Of a stretch of DNA of 64,000 nucleotides, positions 17,730 through 26,892 are shown one piece after another. Both the position numbers and the translations under genes were made by a program. Under the pieces are notes generated by a model that did not search any database, was not told the DNA's origin, and saw only the letters and a program-made list of their open reading frames with translations. How positions within the stretch are numbered: the first letter of the stretch is position 1; each line of letters begins with the position of its first letter. Where the stretch lies: the NCBI RefSeq assembly GCF_000374845.1, contig NZ_KB895429.1:1-64000 (forward strand). The letters are read 5' to 3'. This DNA is from Paenibacillus terrigena DSM 21567. Its GTDB lineage: Bacteria > Bacillota > Bacilli > Paenibacillales > Paenibacillaceae.

Positions 17730-19522
17730 GCTTCCAGTTCCTCCTTCTCAGGAATTGGGAACGAGACAATCACCGTCGTTCCTACGTTTCGGACACTTTC
17801 TACACGGATGCCATAATGATCACCATACATTAACCGGATACGACGATGCACATTCAGAAGCCCTATGCCGCGTCGCATATTTGTCTCTTCTGGATCCAGC
17901 TCAAGCATCGGTGTGCCTGCAAGAAGCCGAGACAACTGGGATAACGCTTCCTCATCGATGCCTAGCCCATTATCTTGAACCACGATTTCCAGCCGATCTT
18001 CCGTTTGCCTGGAGTAGACTTTCAATATGCCTTGTCGGCTTAGCGGCTCGAGTCCATACTTTACAGCGTTCTCCACAATGGGCTGTAGGATCATCTTCGG
18101 TACCTCGGCATCGAGCCAGCGTTCCTCGACTTCAATCACCGTCTGCACGCGTCCTCCGACCCTCGTCTCAATGATCGTCAAATAATGCTGTAGTTGATCC
18201 AGCTCCGTTCGAAGCTTGACGCGGGAAGCTTCTTCCCAATCACTGCTGTAACGAAAAATTTGAGATAACGCTAGAATGACCTTCCCGAGCCTATCATTCT
18301 CCCGCTCATCCAGCATCCAATAGATCATATCCAGCGTATTGAACAAAAAGTGAGGATTCACTTGAGATTGCAGCGCTTGAAGCTGCGCATTCTTCTCACT
18401 AATCGAAGCAAGCTTGATCCGCTCAATCAGCTCATCCATTTGATAGACCATGCGGTTGAACGAACCAACGAGCACATTCAGCTCATCGTACGAATCGACA
18501 TGCACTTTCCCATTGAAATTCCCTAGCTCCACCTGCTTCATCTGCTGGATCAGACGTTTGAATGGATATGAAAAAGAACGGGATACGAATGTTGCCACAA
18601 TTGTAGCTACCAGGACAAGCACAATGATGACTGTGAGCAGAAATTGCTGTGTTTCTTTGACTTCTAATTTCAGTTCGCGATCAGGCGTGACGCCAATGAC
18701 CGTCCAATGGGCTATATTAATCCGCGCTGCGGTAACTAACGCTTGATTCCATTCGCGAACAGCGACTGTATTCGGTTTGATATCCCCCGGCCAGTCCGGC
18801 GGAATAATATTCATATCCTCCTTCACAGCTTTCGTACGAATAATTTCTTTGCCGTCAGCCCCTCGGATCATCACGCTGCTCCCGGGTGCAAGACTCGCAT
18901 TGGAGAGTGCAGATAAGATGGCACTGGCGTCAGCTTCAATCAACACAAGCCCGATGGGCTTCAAGCTGCTCAAATCGAACAATTGACGACCAAAGGCAAA
19001 AACAGGCCGGTCGATATCGCTGCTCATCAGGGATTGCGGATATACGCCAAGCCATTTCATCTCGCCAGTCGACTGTTTGAGCTCGGAATACCAAGGCTGC
19101 CCCACGTATCCCATCGTTTCTGTTCGGATCGAACGATCAAAGCTGAAGACGGTCCCCTGATCCGTGATCACATGTATGCCTACAATATCATTACGTGAAT
19201 AGAACACGACCCCAAGAATATCGGTGATGCGATGCTCCATATTCACCGCAGCCACTGACGCAGCCGTCGGTTGGGCATGAAGCAATCTCATTAATTCATT
19301 GTTACTGTTCAGCGATTTGGTTACACCGTCATAGCCTTTGAGCATGAGGTCGAACAGACCTGCGGTCTGTGATATATTTTTCTCAGCAACGACGCTAACT
19401 TTATCCCTGATCTGCTCCGTCGCCCGCTGGTAATAGACCAGGCTTACAATGAGCAGCAGACCAAGCATGCTAAACAGGAAAATCATGAACAAGCGGCCAT
19501 GGATCGAATTGTAACTTTTCAT
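17726..19522 (-). CDS. YesM-type sensor histidine kinase
   Basis: A 598-residue membrane kinase. The first membrane helix is about 12-30, then a dCache-like extracellular sensor of about 250 residues, a second helix about 293-313 (LLTVIIVLVLVATIVATF), a HAMP segment, the His-kinase motif QSQVNPHFLFNTLD near 392 and an HATPase domain with LQPIVENAVKYG and DNGLGI. The H in NPHFLFN is the phosphorylation site in this LytS/YesM class. It presumably senses an extracellular sugar or the loaded binding protein encoded upstream (inference) and phosphorylates the regulator encoded downstream. Confidence 0.92.
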   Translation of the reverse strand: MKSYNSIHGRLFMIFLFSMLGLLLIVSLVYYQRATEQIRDKVSVVAEKNISQTAGLFDLMLKGYDGVTKSLNSNNELMRLLHAQPTAASVAAVNMEHRITDILGVVFYSRNDIVGIHVITDQGTVFSFDRSIRTETMGYVGQPWYSELKQSTGEMKWLGVYPQSLMSSDIDRPVFAFGRQLFDLSSLKPIGLVLIEADASAILSALSNASLAPGSSVMIRGADGKEIIRTKAVKEDMNIIPPDWPGDIKPNTVAVREWNQALVTAARINIAHWTVIGVTPDRELKLEVKETQQFLLTVIIVLVLVATIVATFVSRSFSYPFKRLIQQMKQVELGNFNGKVHVDSYDELNVLVGSFNRMVYQMDELIERIKLASISEKNAQLQALQSQVNPHFLFNTLDMIYWMLDERENDRLGKVILALSQIFRYSSDWEEASRVKLRTELDQLQHYLTIIETRVGGRVQTVIEVEERWLDAEVPKMILQPIVENAVKYGLEPLSRQGILKVYSRQTEDRLEIVVQDNGLGIDEEALSQLSRLLAGTPMLELDPEETNMRRGIGLLNVHRRIRLMYGDHYGIRVESVRNVGTTVIVSFPIPEKEELEA

Positions 19523-19531
19523 AGCTACATC

Positions 19532-20413
19532 TTACCCTTTTACTGCGCCAGCGACCATACCTTTGGTGATCTTCTCCGCAAGCAAGAAATAGATAACAAT
19601 GACCGGCAATGCGCCGAGTACAAGGAATGCCCCGATCGCTCCATAATTCACGGAGTACTGGCTAACGAAGCTATATACGCCGAAGGGAAGCGTCTTTAGC
19701 TTTTCCGAAGAAATGAAAGTCGCTGCCAAGATATACTCATTCCAAATGTTAATAAAGGTTAGGATACATACGGTCATGATCGGTGGAATGGATACCGGTA
19801 AGATCATACTGCGGAATATCCGAAATACCCCCGCACCATCCATAATGGCTGATTCTTCGATTTCATGCGGGATTGTCTTCATGAAGCCACTCAGAATAAA
19901 GACAGCGATTGGCGTCTGAAATGCAATATACGGCAAGATCAGGGATAAATGCGTATTCAGAATCCCCACGTTCTTAAATATGACCATCAGAGGGAGCAGT
20001 GTCCCCTGCATCGGGATCATCATCCCCAGCAAGAAGACCAGCATAACCGCCTGGCCATATTTCCAACGAAACCGCGTAATCGCAAATGCCACTAAGGAAG
20101 AGAGAAAAATAACGCCTACCATCGTAATCGAAGTCACCAATAAACTGTTCGATAGATAGCTCCAATACTTGCCGCCAGCTACCGCATTGGTGTAGTTCTC
20201 CCATTGCCATATCGCTGGGAAGGCAAAGAAGCTGCCGGATAAGATTTCTTCATTCGTCTTAAGTGAATAAATGAGCAACCATAGCAATGGATACAGCTGC
20301 GTAACAAGGAGAATGCCGAACAAGATAAATACAATCGTTTTTTTGATCGAGTAGCCACGAAGCCGCTTAGCAATAACGGGTTTCACAGCCGGAGTGATTA
20401 CGGATTGGCTCAT
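19532..20413 (-). CDS. Carbohydrate ABC transporter permease (MalG/UgpE type)
   Basis: A membrane protein of about 293 residues with six predicted helices and the permease EAA loop (EIEESAIMDGAGVFRIFRSM, near residue 190) that contacts the ATPase. It pairs with the MalF/UgpA-type permease encoded just upstream. AAGGAGG favours the ATG at 20413 over a GTG at 20422. The gene lies between the other permease and the sensor kinase. No ATP-binding subunit is encoded nearby. Confidence 0.93.
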   Translation of the reverse strand: MSQSVITPAVKPVIAKRLRGYSIKKTIVFILFGILLVTQLYPLLWLLIYSLKTNEEILSGSFFAFPAIWQWENYTNAVAGGKYWSYLSNSLLVTSITMVGVIFLSSLVAFAITRFRWKYGQAVMLVFLLGMMIPMQGTLLPLMVIFKNVGILNTHLSLILPYIAFQTPIAVFILSGFMKTIPHEIEESAIMDGAGVFRIFRSMILPVSIPPIMTVCILTFINIWNEYILAATFISSEKLKTLPFGVYSFVSQYSVNYGAIGAFLVLGALPVIVIYFLLAEKITKGMVAGAVKG

Positions 20414-20429
20414 CGGGAGCACCTCCTTC

Positions 20430-21323
20430 TTACGAGTATCGTTTGTCTAATCGGTTGAACAGGAAGTTGATGATCACGGTTGCAAGCATGCAGACGAACA
20501 CCAAGAATGTTGCAATGGCACTACCGTACCCGTATTTCATCGACAAGAAGGACATATTGTACATATGGCTGGAAATGACATCGGTGGCATGTGCCGGTCC
20601 ACCGCCCGTCATGACCATAATCAGATCGAAGGATTGTAGCGAGCCGATGAACGCTAGGACGACAGAAATTTTGAATATCGGAACGATCATAGGTAGTGTA
20701 ATATATCGATCGGCCTTGAAGCCATCGGCGCCATCGATTTTGGCAGCTTCATAAATGTCAGCCGGAATGTTCTGAATGCCAGTAAATTGAATCAAGATGT
20801 GATACCCCAAATACTGCCACAGACTAACCAAGATGACAGCGAATATCGCAACCTTCGGTTCAGTTAGCCAAGAGTGAGTCCACGAATCGAGACCCAGCCC
20901 AATAAGAATTTGATTGATCATTCCCCCCATAGACGCTGGGTTATAGATCGTCTTCCACAGCTGACCGATCACAACGACCGACAGAATGACGGGTAGAAAA
21001 TAGCTGGATACGAGAAAATTAGGTCTACGAACATAACGACTGATCAAAATCGCGACGAACAAAGCAATAGGTACTTGTACAAGCATGGAAAACCCAGCTA
21101 ATAGGAACGTTCGGCCTAATGCCGGCCAGAATACGGAATCGTTCGTGAACATTTTGGTATAGTTGGCGATTCCAATAAACTTCGAAGCGCCTATCCCGTT
21201 CCAATCGAGCATACCGCTGTAGATGGACACGAGAATCGGAATAAATACGAGACATACATACAGGAGCAAACACGGTAGCACGAATGCTGCAATGACCCAT
21301 CCAGATACTTTTAATACGTTCAA
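20430..21323 (-). CDS. Carbohydrate ABC transporter permease (MalF/UgpA type)
   Basis: A 297-residue membrane protein with about six helices and the EAA-type loop DIYEAAKIDGADGFKADRYI near 190. It forms the channel together with the other permease. It starts with TTG preceded by GGAGG. A stem-loop sits between it and the binding-protein gene, a common way to keep permease levels below those of the binding protein. Confidence 0.93.
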   Translation of the reverse strand: MNVLKVSGWVIAAFVLPCLLLYVCLVFIPILVSIYSGMLDWNGIGASKFIGIANYTKMFTNDSVFWPALGRTFLLAGFSMLVQVPIALFVAILISRYVRRPNFLVSSYFLPVILSVVVIGQLWKTIYNPASMGGMINQILIGLGLDSWTHSWLTEPKVAIFAVILVSLWQYLGYHILIQFTGIQNIPADIYEAAKIDGADGFKADRYITLPMIVPIFKISVVLAFIGSLQSFDLIMVMTGGGPAHATDVISSHMYNMSFLSMKYGYGSAIATFLVFVCMLATVIINFLFNRLDKRYS

Positions 21324-21361
21324 GGCTTCCGCCTCCTTCAGTCCCTCTCGTCGACAACGAA

Positions 21362-21384
21362 AGGGGGCGTAAGACGTCCCCTTC
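21362..21384 (-). other. Intercistronic stem-loop between binding protein and permease genes
   Basis: On the minus strand AAGGGG and CCCCTT can pair around an 11-nt loop, 25 nt after the binding-protein stop. It is not followed by a T-run. Such hairpins commonly protect the upstream mRNA and reduce downstream expression in importer operons. Confidence 0.5.
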
Positions 21385-21410
21385 CGTATACCATCGACGG
21401 ATTCATTTCA

Positions 21411-22778
21411 TTATTTATTCTCTTCGTAAGCCGTTTGATGTTCCTTCGCAACTTCCGAAGCATCTTTCTTCGCTACGAATAGGTTCTGAATGCTGGATAA
21501 GTGAGCTTGCGCTGTACCTGGGTTCATCGTGTTATCGAATGCTAAGTCTCCGCCTTTGACCTCTTTGAACAAATTCAATACATCCATCGCCATATCGGAG
21601 TATCCGGCTGCTTTAAAGTCGCCATCCACCGTCTGAGCAATCCCTACCGCACCTTTTGCTGCGAAGGTTTCTTTTGGATAATTCAGCATGAAGTAATTCA
21701 GGAAATCTAATGTTTCTTTCAAATGCTTGCTGTCTTTGGATACAGCGAACGCACTTCCTGGCGCCAACATGAACTCATCCGGGTTACCCTTCCCGTTCAC
21801 GGTAGGGAATTTGAATACGCCAACGTTGTTGTCTTTGCCGGCTTCGGAGGTCTCGATTCCGCCCGTTGCCCAGCTTCCCATGAAGTACATGGCTGCTTTG
21901 CCTGTCTTGAACAGGTTCTCGCCCGCATTATAATCGAAGGAGGTAACGCCATCTTGGAAGGCTCCTGCTTGAATAAGAGACTCAAATGCATCTACAGCTT
22001 CCTTGAAAGCAGGATCTTCGAACTTTTTCTTCCCGTCTACCACGTCTTTCAAGAAGCCCGGTCCACCATTCGTACGGAGCAAGACGTTCATGAATAAGAA
22101 GGAACCGGTCCAGGAGTCTTTCTCGCCGATCGCCATTGGCGTAATGCCTTTTGCTTTGAGCTGTTTCACGACGTCGACCATTTCCTCGAATGTGGTCGGT
22201 ACTTTCACGCCAGCTTTTTCGAACAGCGACTTGTTATAGTAGACGACGGCGATGTTATTGCCATCCGGCAGCGCGTATACATTACCGTTGAACGTATAGT
22301 AATCCAAGATGCCCTTCTGGAACGTATCCTTCAATCCGTTCTGCTCGATCATGTCATTGAGCGGAGCGAACAGGTCAGCATCAATGAACGGCTGCATTTG
22401 CGCTGCAGGATTCACGATTGTAATATCCGGAACTTCTTTGGAAGCCGCTTGTGTTTTGAGCTTCAACTTCTGCTGGTCCGTATTGAGCGAATCCAGCTCA
22501 ATTGTAATGTTCGGATGATCCTTCTGATACTGGTCCACAATTTTATGAAGCATTTTGTTTTTAGGATCCGTTGTATCCGGATAAATATTTTGGAAGGTAA
22601 TCGTGATTTTCTCATTGCTGTTACTATTACCGTTATCTGTTGTCGTTGTTGTTGATGAATTATCTGCTGGTTTTGTTGTTGTATCGCTGGTATTGCTGCT
22701 GCCGGAACCACATGCCGCTAGGCTTAACGCGAGTACCCCAGCCATAACCGAACCGAGCATTCGAGATCTTCTTGTCAT
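21411..22778 (-). CDS. Sugar-binding lipoprotein of an ABC importer
   Basis: An extracellular solute-binding protein of family 1 (UgpB/MalE type), about 455 residues. The ATG at 22778 follows GAAGGGGG and gives a lipoprotein signal peptide ending in ALSLAACGSG, with Cys as the lipidated residue. A Ser/Thr/Asn-rich linker follows, then the mature lobe from about 55 (ITITFQNIYPDTTDPKN). The ligand cannot be told from sequence. It is the first gene of the importer/two-component operon and has a promoter with an overlapping cre-like site. Confidence 0.93.
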   Translation of the reverse strand: MTRRSRMLGSVMAGVLALSLAACGSGSSNTSDTTTKPADNSSTTTTTDNGNSNSNEKITITFQNIYPDTTDPKNKMLHKIVDQYQKDHPNITIELDSLNTDQQKLKLKTQAASKEVPDITIVNPAAQMQPFIDADLFAPLNDMIEQNGLKDTFQKGILDYYTFNGNVYALPDGNNIAVVYYNKSLFEKAGVKVPTTFEEMVDVVKQLKAKGITPMAIGEKDSWTGSFLFMNVLLRTNGGPGFLKDVVDGKKKFEDPAFKEAVDAFESLIQAGAFQDGVTSFDYNAGENLFKTGKAAMYFMGSWATGGIETSEAGKDNNVGVFKFPTVNGKGNPDEFMLAPGSAFAVSKDSKHLKETLDFLNYFMLNYPKETFAAKGAVGIAQTVDGDFKAAGYSDMAMDVLNLFKEVKGGDLAFDNTMNPGTAQAHLSSIQNLFVAKKDASEVAKEHQTAYEENK

Positions 22779-22808
22779 ATTTGTATCCCCCTTCAGGTTT
22801 ATGCCCTC

Positions 22809-22837
22809 ATTATCCAAGATTAAGCAACCGCTTACAA
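22809..22837 (-). promoter_or_regulatory. Promoter of the sugar importer operon
   Basis: TTGTAA (22832-22837), a 17-bp spacer and GATAAT (22809-22814) on the minus strand, 31 bp before the binding-protein ATG. The -35 is inside the cre-like site. Confidence 0.65.
22822..22837 (-). promoter_or_regulatory. cre-like CcpA operator
   Basis: TTGTAAGCGGTTGCTT fits the catabolite-responsive consensus WTGNAANCGNWNNCW. Because it covers the -35 and spacer, binding of CcpA (or another LacI-type regulator) should repress. This fits a carbohydrate importer. It was the only such match I noticed at a promoter in the window. Confidence 0.65.
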
Positions 22838-22904
22838 TGCAGATATTTAGGGAGTCATGTTTGTTTTTTCAAGGTACATGCCAACGTGGGGTTTTGTCCG
22901 TATT

Positions 22905-22940
22905 GAAAAAGAAAGAGCCCTTGATTTACAAGGGCTCTTG
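22905..22940 (-). terminator. Terminator after nadA
   Basis: A perfect 11-bp stem AAGAGCCCTTG / CAAGGGCTCTT with a 5-nt loop, then TCTTTTT on the minus strand. It isolates nadA from the importer operon. Confidence 0.93.
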
Positions 22941-22971
22941 GCGTGTTCGATATCAATAAATCTAATAAGTG

Positions 22972-23910
22972 CTACTTCACTTCTAACATGCGCTCCAACG
23001 ATGACCGGGCTTTGTCTGCAATGTGAGGAGGAACGTAGATTTGCGGCTGCATCGTCTCCAAGCATTTCACGAGCTTCTTCAAGTTGTTCACTTTCATATT
23101 CGGACATACGAGGAACTTCGAAGCAAAATGGAACTGTTTATCGGGACTATCCAGGCGAAGCTGATATCCAGTACCGTCTTCCGTTCCTACAATAAACTCC
23201 TGGCAGTCGGATTTGCGGCAATATTCTAGAATGGCTGTCGTACTACCGATAAAGTCGCCCATCTCGACAACTTCGGGACGGCATTCCGGATGCACAACGA
23301 ACTGCGCGTTTGGATATTTCGCTTTCATCTCTACGACATCTTTCAGCGTAAGCATATCATGCGTATTGCAATATCCTTCCCAGATAATCATCTTCTTGTC
23401 TGTGAATTGTTGAACATAGTGGCCCAAATTTTTGTCTGGAACCCAAATAATCTCTTCAGAATCAACCGATTGAATCACCTTTACTGCATTCGCAGAAGTA
23501 CAGCAAATATCTGTCTCGGCTTTAATTTCCGCAGATGAATTGATATACGTGACCACGGTCGCATTCGGGTGCTCGGCTTTGAGCTTGCGCAGTCCATCGA
23601 CATTGACCATATCCGCCATCGGACAACCTGCACGCTCATCTGGGATAATAACCGTCTTATTCGGAGCTAGAATCTTCGCACTCTCACCCATAAAATGAAC
23701 ACCACAGAACACAATGACTTCAGCATCCGTCTCTGCTGCTTTCTGTGCGAGCAGGAATGAATCACCTCGGAAATCCGCAACCTCTTGGATTTCGTCCCGT
23801 TGATAATAGTGCGCAAGAATGATTGCATTACGTTCCTTCTTTAATTGCATTAGCCGTTCTCGCAGCTCGCGATTCTGCTCTGCCTTATGCTGCAATGCCA
23901 AAGCTTCCAC
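22972..23910 (-). CDS. nadA: Quinolinate synthase
   Basis: NadA is a [4Fe-4S] enzyme that condenses iminoaspartate with dihydroxyacetone phosphate to quinolinate. Motifs: AIILAHYYQRDEIQE, VFCGVHFMGESAKILAP, CPMADMV, and cysteines in HPECRPEV and FLVCPNMK that suit cluster binding. An open frame reaches a GTG at 23943 with no ribosome site. The GTG at 23910, 8 nt after AAAGGGG, is the better start (about 312 residues). It is cut off from nadB-nadC by the importer module, with its own promoter and terminator. Confidence 0.93.
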   Translation of the reverse strand: MEALALQHKAEQNRELRERLMQLKKERNAIILAHYYQRDEIQEVADFRGDSFLLAQKAAETDAEVIVFCGVHFMGESAKILAPNKTVIIPDERAGCPMADMVNVDGLRKLKAEHPNATVVTYINSSAEIKAETDICCTSANAVKVIQSVDSEEIIWVPDKNLGHYVQQFTDKKMIIWEGYCNTHDMLTLKDVVEMKAKYPNAQFVVHPECRPEVVEMGDFIGSTTAILEYCRKSDCQEFIVGTEDGTGYQLRLDSPDKQFHFASKFLVCPNMKVNNLKKLVKCLETMQPQIYVPPHIADKARSSLERMLEVK

Positions 23911-23980
23911 TAGACCCACCCCTTTAGTATTTCGTACATCCACGCTTAACGCGCTATGACCCTCGAATCAGTTACCATTT

Positions 23981-24009
23981 AATTTACACACCCTTGCGTT
24001 GCATGTCAA
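23981..24009 (-). promoter_or_regulatory. Sigma-A promoter for nadA
   Basis: TTGACA (24004-24009), 17 bp, TAAATT (23981-23986) on the minus strand. A second TTGACA-like hexamer overlaps a few bases upstream. A niacin-type repressor site might be expected here, but I cannot identify one. Confidence 0.65.
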
Positions 24010-24089
24010 TCTGTCAAAACCGTAAAATCACCCTACAACGTGGTGCTTTGGTTTCGGAGTGATTCAGATCCTTTGCGAAGAACCCCGAA

Positions 24090-24135
24090 AAAATCAAAAA
24101 AACCGGAACAATAAGGCTATTGTCCGGTTTTTTGA
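24090..24135 (-). terminator. Terminator after ftsH
   Basis: On the minus strand AAAACCGGACAATA pairs, with one bulge, with TATTGTTCCGGTTTT, followed by TTTGATTTTTT. It lies a few bases beyond the ftsH stop codon. Confidence 0.9.
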
Positions 24136-24139
24136 TACA

Positions 24140-26197
24140 TTACTCTTTTTTATCAGTGTCTTCGTTATCGTTATGCACATCCGTGCCTGGTGATTCTTCT
24201 TTCACTTCTTCATCGACCTTGTCTGAAGCAAATTTATTCGATTGATCGGATTCGGATTGCGATTGAATATTCACTTTCACTGCATTTGCAGCATCCGTGG
24301 ATTCAACCGTTTGGCTAGTCTCAGTCGATGCTGAATTCTCATCTGCTTCAACTGTCAAACCATCTAACGAACCTGTATCGATCAATTGCTTAATTTGTTC
24401 AAGCTCCAACGTCTCTTTCTCAAGCAATGTCTTCGCAATGATATGAACCTCACGCGAGTGCTTCTTAAGAAGCTCCTGCGCTTTCTCATAACAACTACGA
24501 ATAATCGTCTGCATTTCTTGATCGATCTCATAAGCGATCGAATCACTGTAATTCTGCTCATGACCGAAGTCACGACCCAAGAATACTTGGCCCTGCGAAT
24601 TACCGAACTGCATTGGTCCGAGACGATCACTCATCCCGTATTCCATGATCATGCTGCGAGCAATACTTGTCGCTTGCTTAAAGTCACTGTATGCGCCAGT
24701 ACCGATCTCACCAATGAAGATCTCCTCCGCCACGCGCCCACCAAGCAATCCTGTAATCTTGTCAAGAAGCTCTTGCTTCGTAACAAGCAGGCGATCTTCT
24801 TTCGGAAGCATAATGACGTATCCGCCAGCGCGTCCACGAGGAACAATCGTTACTTTGTGTACCGTATCCGCATGCTCCAAGAAGTAACCGATGATCGTAT
24901 GACCTGCTTCGTGGTAAGCCACGATACGTTTCTCGCGGTCACTGATCACGCGGCTGCGCTTCTCTGTACCTACGATAACGCGATCGATCGCTTCATCCAC
25001 TTCTCGCATCGAGATATCTTTACGATTCTTACGGGCTGCAAGTAGCGCCGCTTCATTCAATAAGTTCTCCAGATCTGCACCGGTAAATCCGGTTGTACGC
25101 TTCGCGATAACATCCATCTTCACGTCTTTGGCAAGCGGCTTATTCTTCGCATGTACTTTCAATACCGCTTCGCGGCCTTTGACATCTGGACGGTCAACTG
25201 TAATCTGACGGTCAAAACGTCCTGGGCGAAGAAGAGCCGGGTCAAGAATATCTGGACGGTTCGTCGCAGCTACGATAATAATACCTTCATTCGCACCAAA
25301 GCCGTCCATTTCAACGAGCAATTGGTTGAGCGTCTGTTCGCGCTCGTCATGTCCGCCGCCGAGTCCGGCACCACGTTGACGACCTACAGCATCAATCTCA
25401 TCGATGAAGATAATACATGGTGCATTCTTCTTCGCGTTCTCGAACAAATCACGAACACGGGATGCACCGACCCCGACGAACATCTCAACGAAGTCCGAAC
25501 CGGAGATACTGAAGAATGGTACGCCTGCTTCACCAGCAACGGCGCGAGCAAGCAATGTTTTACCTGTTCCCGGAGGACCGTTAAGCAAGACCCCTTTCGG
25601 GATACGAGCACCGACAGCTGCGAATTTGCGAGGGTCCTTCAAGAACTCAACAACCTCAACAAGCTCTTGTTTCTCTTCGTCAGCACCAGCCACATCTTCG
25701 AACGTAACTTTCTTCTTCTCTTCATTATATAGGCGAGCACGGCTCTTGCCGAAGTTCATAACCTTACCGCCGCCGCCCTGCGCTTGATTGAACAAGAAGA
25801 AGAATAGGACGAACATAATAACGAACGGAATAATCGAAGTCAGGAACGTGAGCCAAATGCTCTCGCCTTCCATCGGTTTAACTTTAAGTGAAAATCCATT
25901 GGACTTACTTGCGTCCATCACTTCTTTATAAGCAGTAGGGTCGTCAGGCATGACAGAGTAGAAACTATCCGTCTTGGCGCCATCAGGTACTTTAATAAAC
26001 TTACCTGTCACCAAGTTGGCTCTGCCTTGATATTGGACCGAGATATCCGCTACGTTCTTAGCCTCTAACGCTTCGCGAAGTTGGCTATATTGTATTTCTA
26101 CAGCAGATTCGTTGCGATTGCCTATAAATTGAACAAGACCCACCACGACCAAAAATAGAATCAAATAAAAACCCGAATTACGGATGAACCGGTTCAT
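24140..26197 (-). CDS. ftsH: ATP-dependent membrane zinc metalloprotease FtsH
   Basis: FtsH degrades membrane and regulatory proteins; in B. subtilis it is needed for sporulation. Two membrane helices (about 9-27 and 115-137) flank an extracytoplasmic domain. The AAA+ module has Walker A GPPGTGKT near 210, Walker B IIFIDEID and the [21 protein letters not shown] (18 residues). The zinc site is HEAGH near 432. After about residue 610 a Ser/Glu-rich low-complexity tail ends in TDKKE. The ATG at 26197 has GAGGAGG 6 nt upstream and is preferred over a TTG two codons earlier. Confidence 0.96.
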   Translation of the reverse strand: MNRFIRNSGFYLILFLVVVGLVQFIGNRNESAVEIQYSQLREALEAKNVADISVQYQGRANLVTGKFIKVPDGAKTDSFYSVMPDDPTAYKEVMDASKSNGFSLKVKPMEGESIWLTFLTSIIPFVIMFVLFFFLFNQAQGGGGKVMNFGKSRARLYNEEKKKVTFEDVAGADEEKQELVEVVEFLKDPRKFAAVGARIPKGVLLNGPPGTGKTLLARAVAGEAGVPFFSISGSDFVEMFVGVGASRVRDLFENAKKNAPCIIFIDEIDAVGRQRGAGLGGGHDEREQTLNQLLVEMDGFGANEGIIIVAATNRPDILDPALLRPGRFDRQITVDRPDVKGREAVLKVHAKNKPLAKDVKMDVIAKRTTGFTGADLENLLNEAALLAARKNRKDISMREVDEAIDRVIVGTEKRSRVISDREKRIVAYHEAGHTIIGYFLEHADTVHKVTIVPRGRAGGYVIMLPKEDRLLVTKQELLDKITGLLGGRVAEEIFIGEIGTGAYSDFKQATSIARSMIMEYGMSDRLGPMQFGNSQGQVFLGRDFGHEQNYSDSIAYEIDQEMQTIIRSCYEKAQELLKKHSREVHIIAKTLLEKETLELEQIKQLIDTGSLDGLTVEADENSASTETSQTVESTDAANAVKVNIQSQSESDQSNKFASDKVDEEVKEESPGTDVHNDNEDTDKKE

Positions 26198-26226
26198 CCC
26201 CAACCTCCTCTCAAGACACTTTAATT

Positions 26227-26256
26227 ATTTTACCATAGCATGTCTTACCACCACAA
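26227..26256 (-). promoter_or_regulatory. Promoter candidate for ftsH
   Basis: TTGTGG (26251-26256), 18 bp, TAAAAT (26227-26232) on the minus strand, with a TGG extended -10. It lies about 30 bp before the ftsH ATG, in the gap after hpt. Confidence 0.5.
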
Positions 26257-26285
26257 TAGAACGAGGTAAGCATCGATTGCAGCTG

Positions 26286-26825
26286 TTAGTTCGAGTAGAC
26301 CTCTGGTTTCAAGATCCCAATGTAGGGGAGGTTACGGTATTTCTCAGCATAATCGAGACCATATCCGACGACGAATGCATCGGGTAGTTCAAATCCTTTA
26401 TAATCCGCTTCGAGGTCGACTGTACGACGAACCGGTTTATCAAAGAGCGCAACGACACGTGTCGAGTTCGCATTGCGTCGCTCCAGAACATCAATTAAGT
26501 AGCTGAGTGTTAAGCCGCTGTCGATAATATCTTCGACAATGATAACGTCGCGACCTTCCACAGGTACATCTAAATCTTTCAAAATTTTAACAACGCCGGA
26601 TGATTTGGTGGCTTTCCCATAACTGGATACAGCCATAAAATCAAGCTCGAGCGGAATTGTCATGTTCTTCACAAGATCGGACATAAAAATAAATGCACCC
26701 TTCAGCACACAAATCACAAGTGGATTTCTCCCGTCGTAATCGCGGCTTAGTACTTCCCCTAATTCTTTAATTCTCGTCTGAATTTGTTCCTCGCTGTACA
26801 GTACTTCTTGAATGTCGTTAAACAA
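26286..26825 (-). CDS. hpt: Hypoxanthine phosphoribosyltransferase
   Basis: Hpt salvages hypoxanthine and guanine to IMP and GMP with PRPP. The PRPP-binding motif [17 protein letters not shown] lies near residue 95. The family N-terminus and the C-terminal [23 protein letters not shown] are typical, and 179 residues is the usual size. It starts with TTG preceded by GGAGGGG. The order tilS-hpt-ftsH is conserved in Bacillales; TilS and Hpt also form a transcription-activating complex for ftsH in B. subtilis. Confidence 0.95.
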   Translation of the reverse strand: MFNDIQEVLYSEEQIQTRIKELGEVLSRDYDGRNPLVICVLKGAFIFMSDLVKNMTIPLELDFMAVSSYGKATKSSGVVKILKDLDVPVEGRDVIIVEDIIDSGLTLSYLIDVLERRNANSTRVVALFDKPVRRTVDLEADYKGFELPDAFVVGYGLDYAEKYRNLPYIGILKPEVYSN

Positions 26826-26892
26826 TGATGGCCCCTCCTAATGTATACTATGAAAGCTTCTTGCCTTCCATTACATTTCAAAGCTGATGTTG

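Noticed and set aside
24386-25045. 219-codon open frame on the plus strand
   Set aside because: It is antisense to the conserved AAA+/protease part of ftsH, with no signals and no recognisable family. Several similar antisense frames over nadA, the binding-protein gene and lysS were rejected for the same reason.
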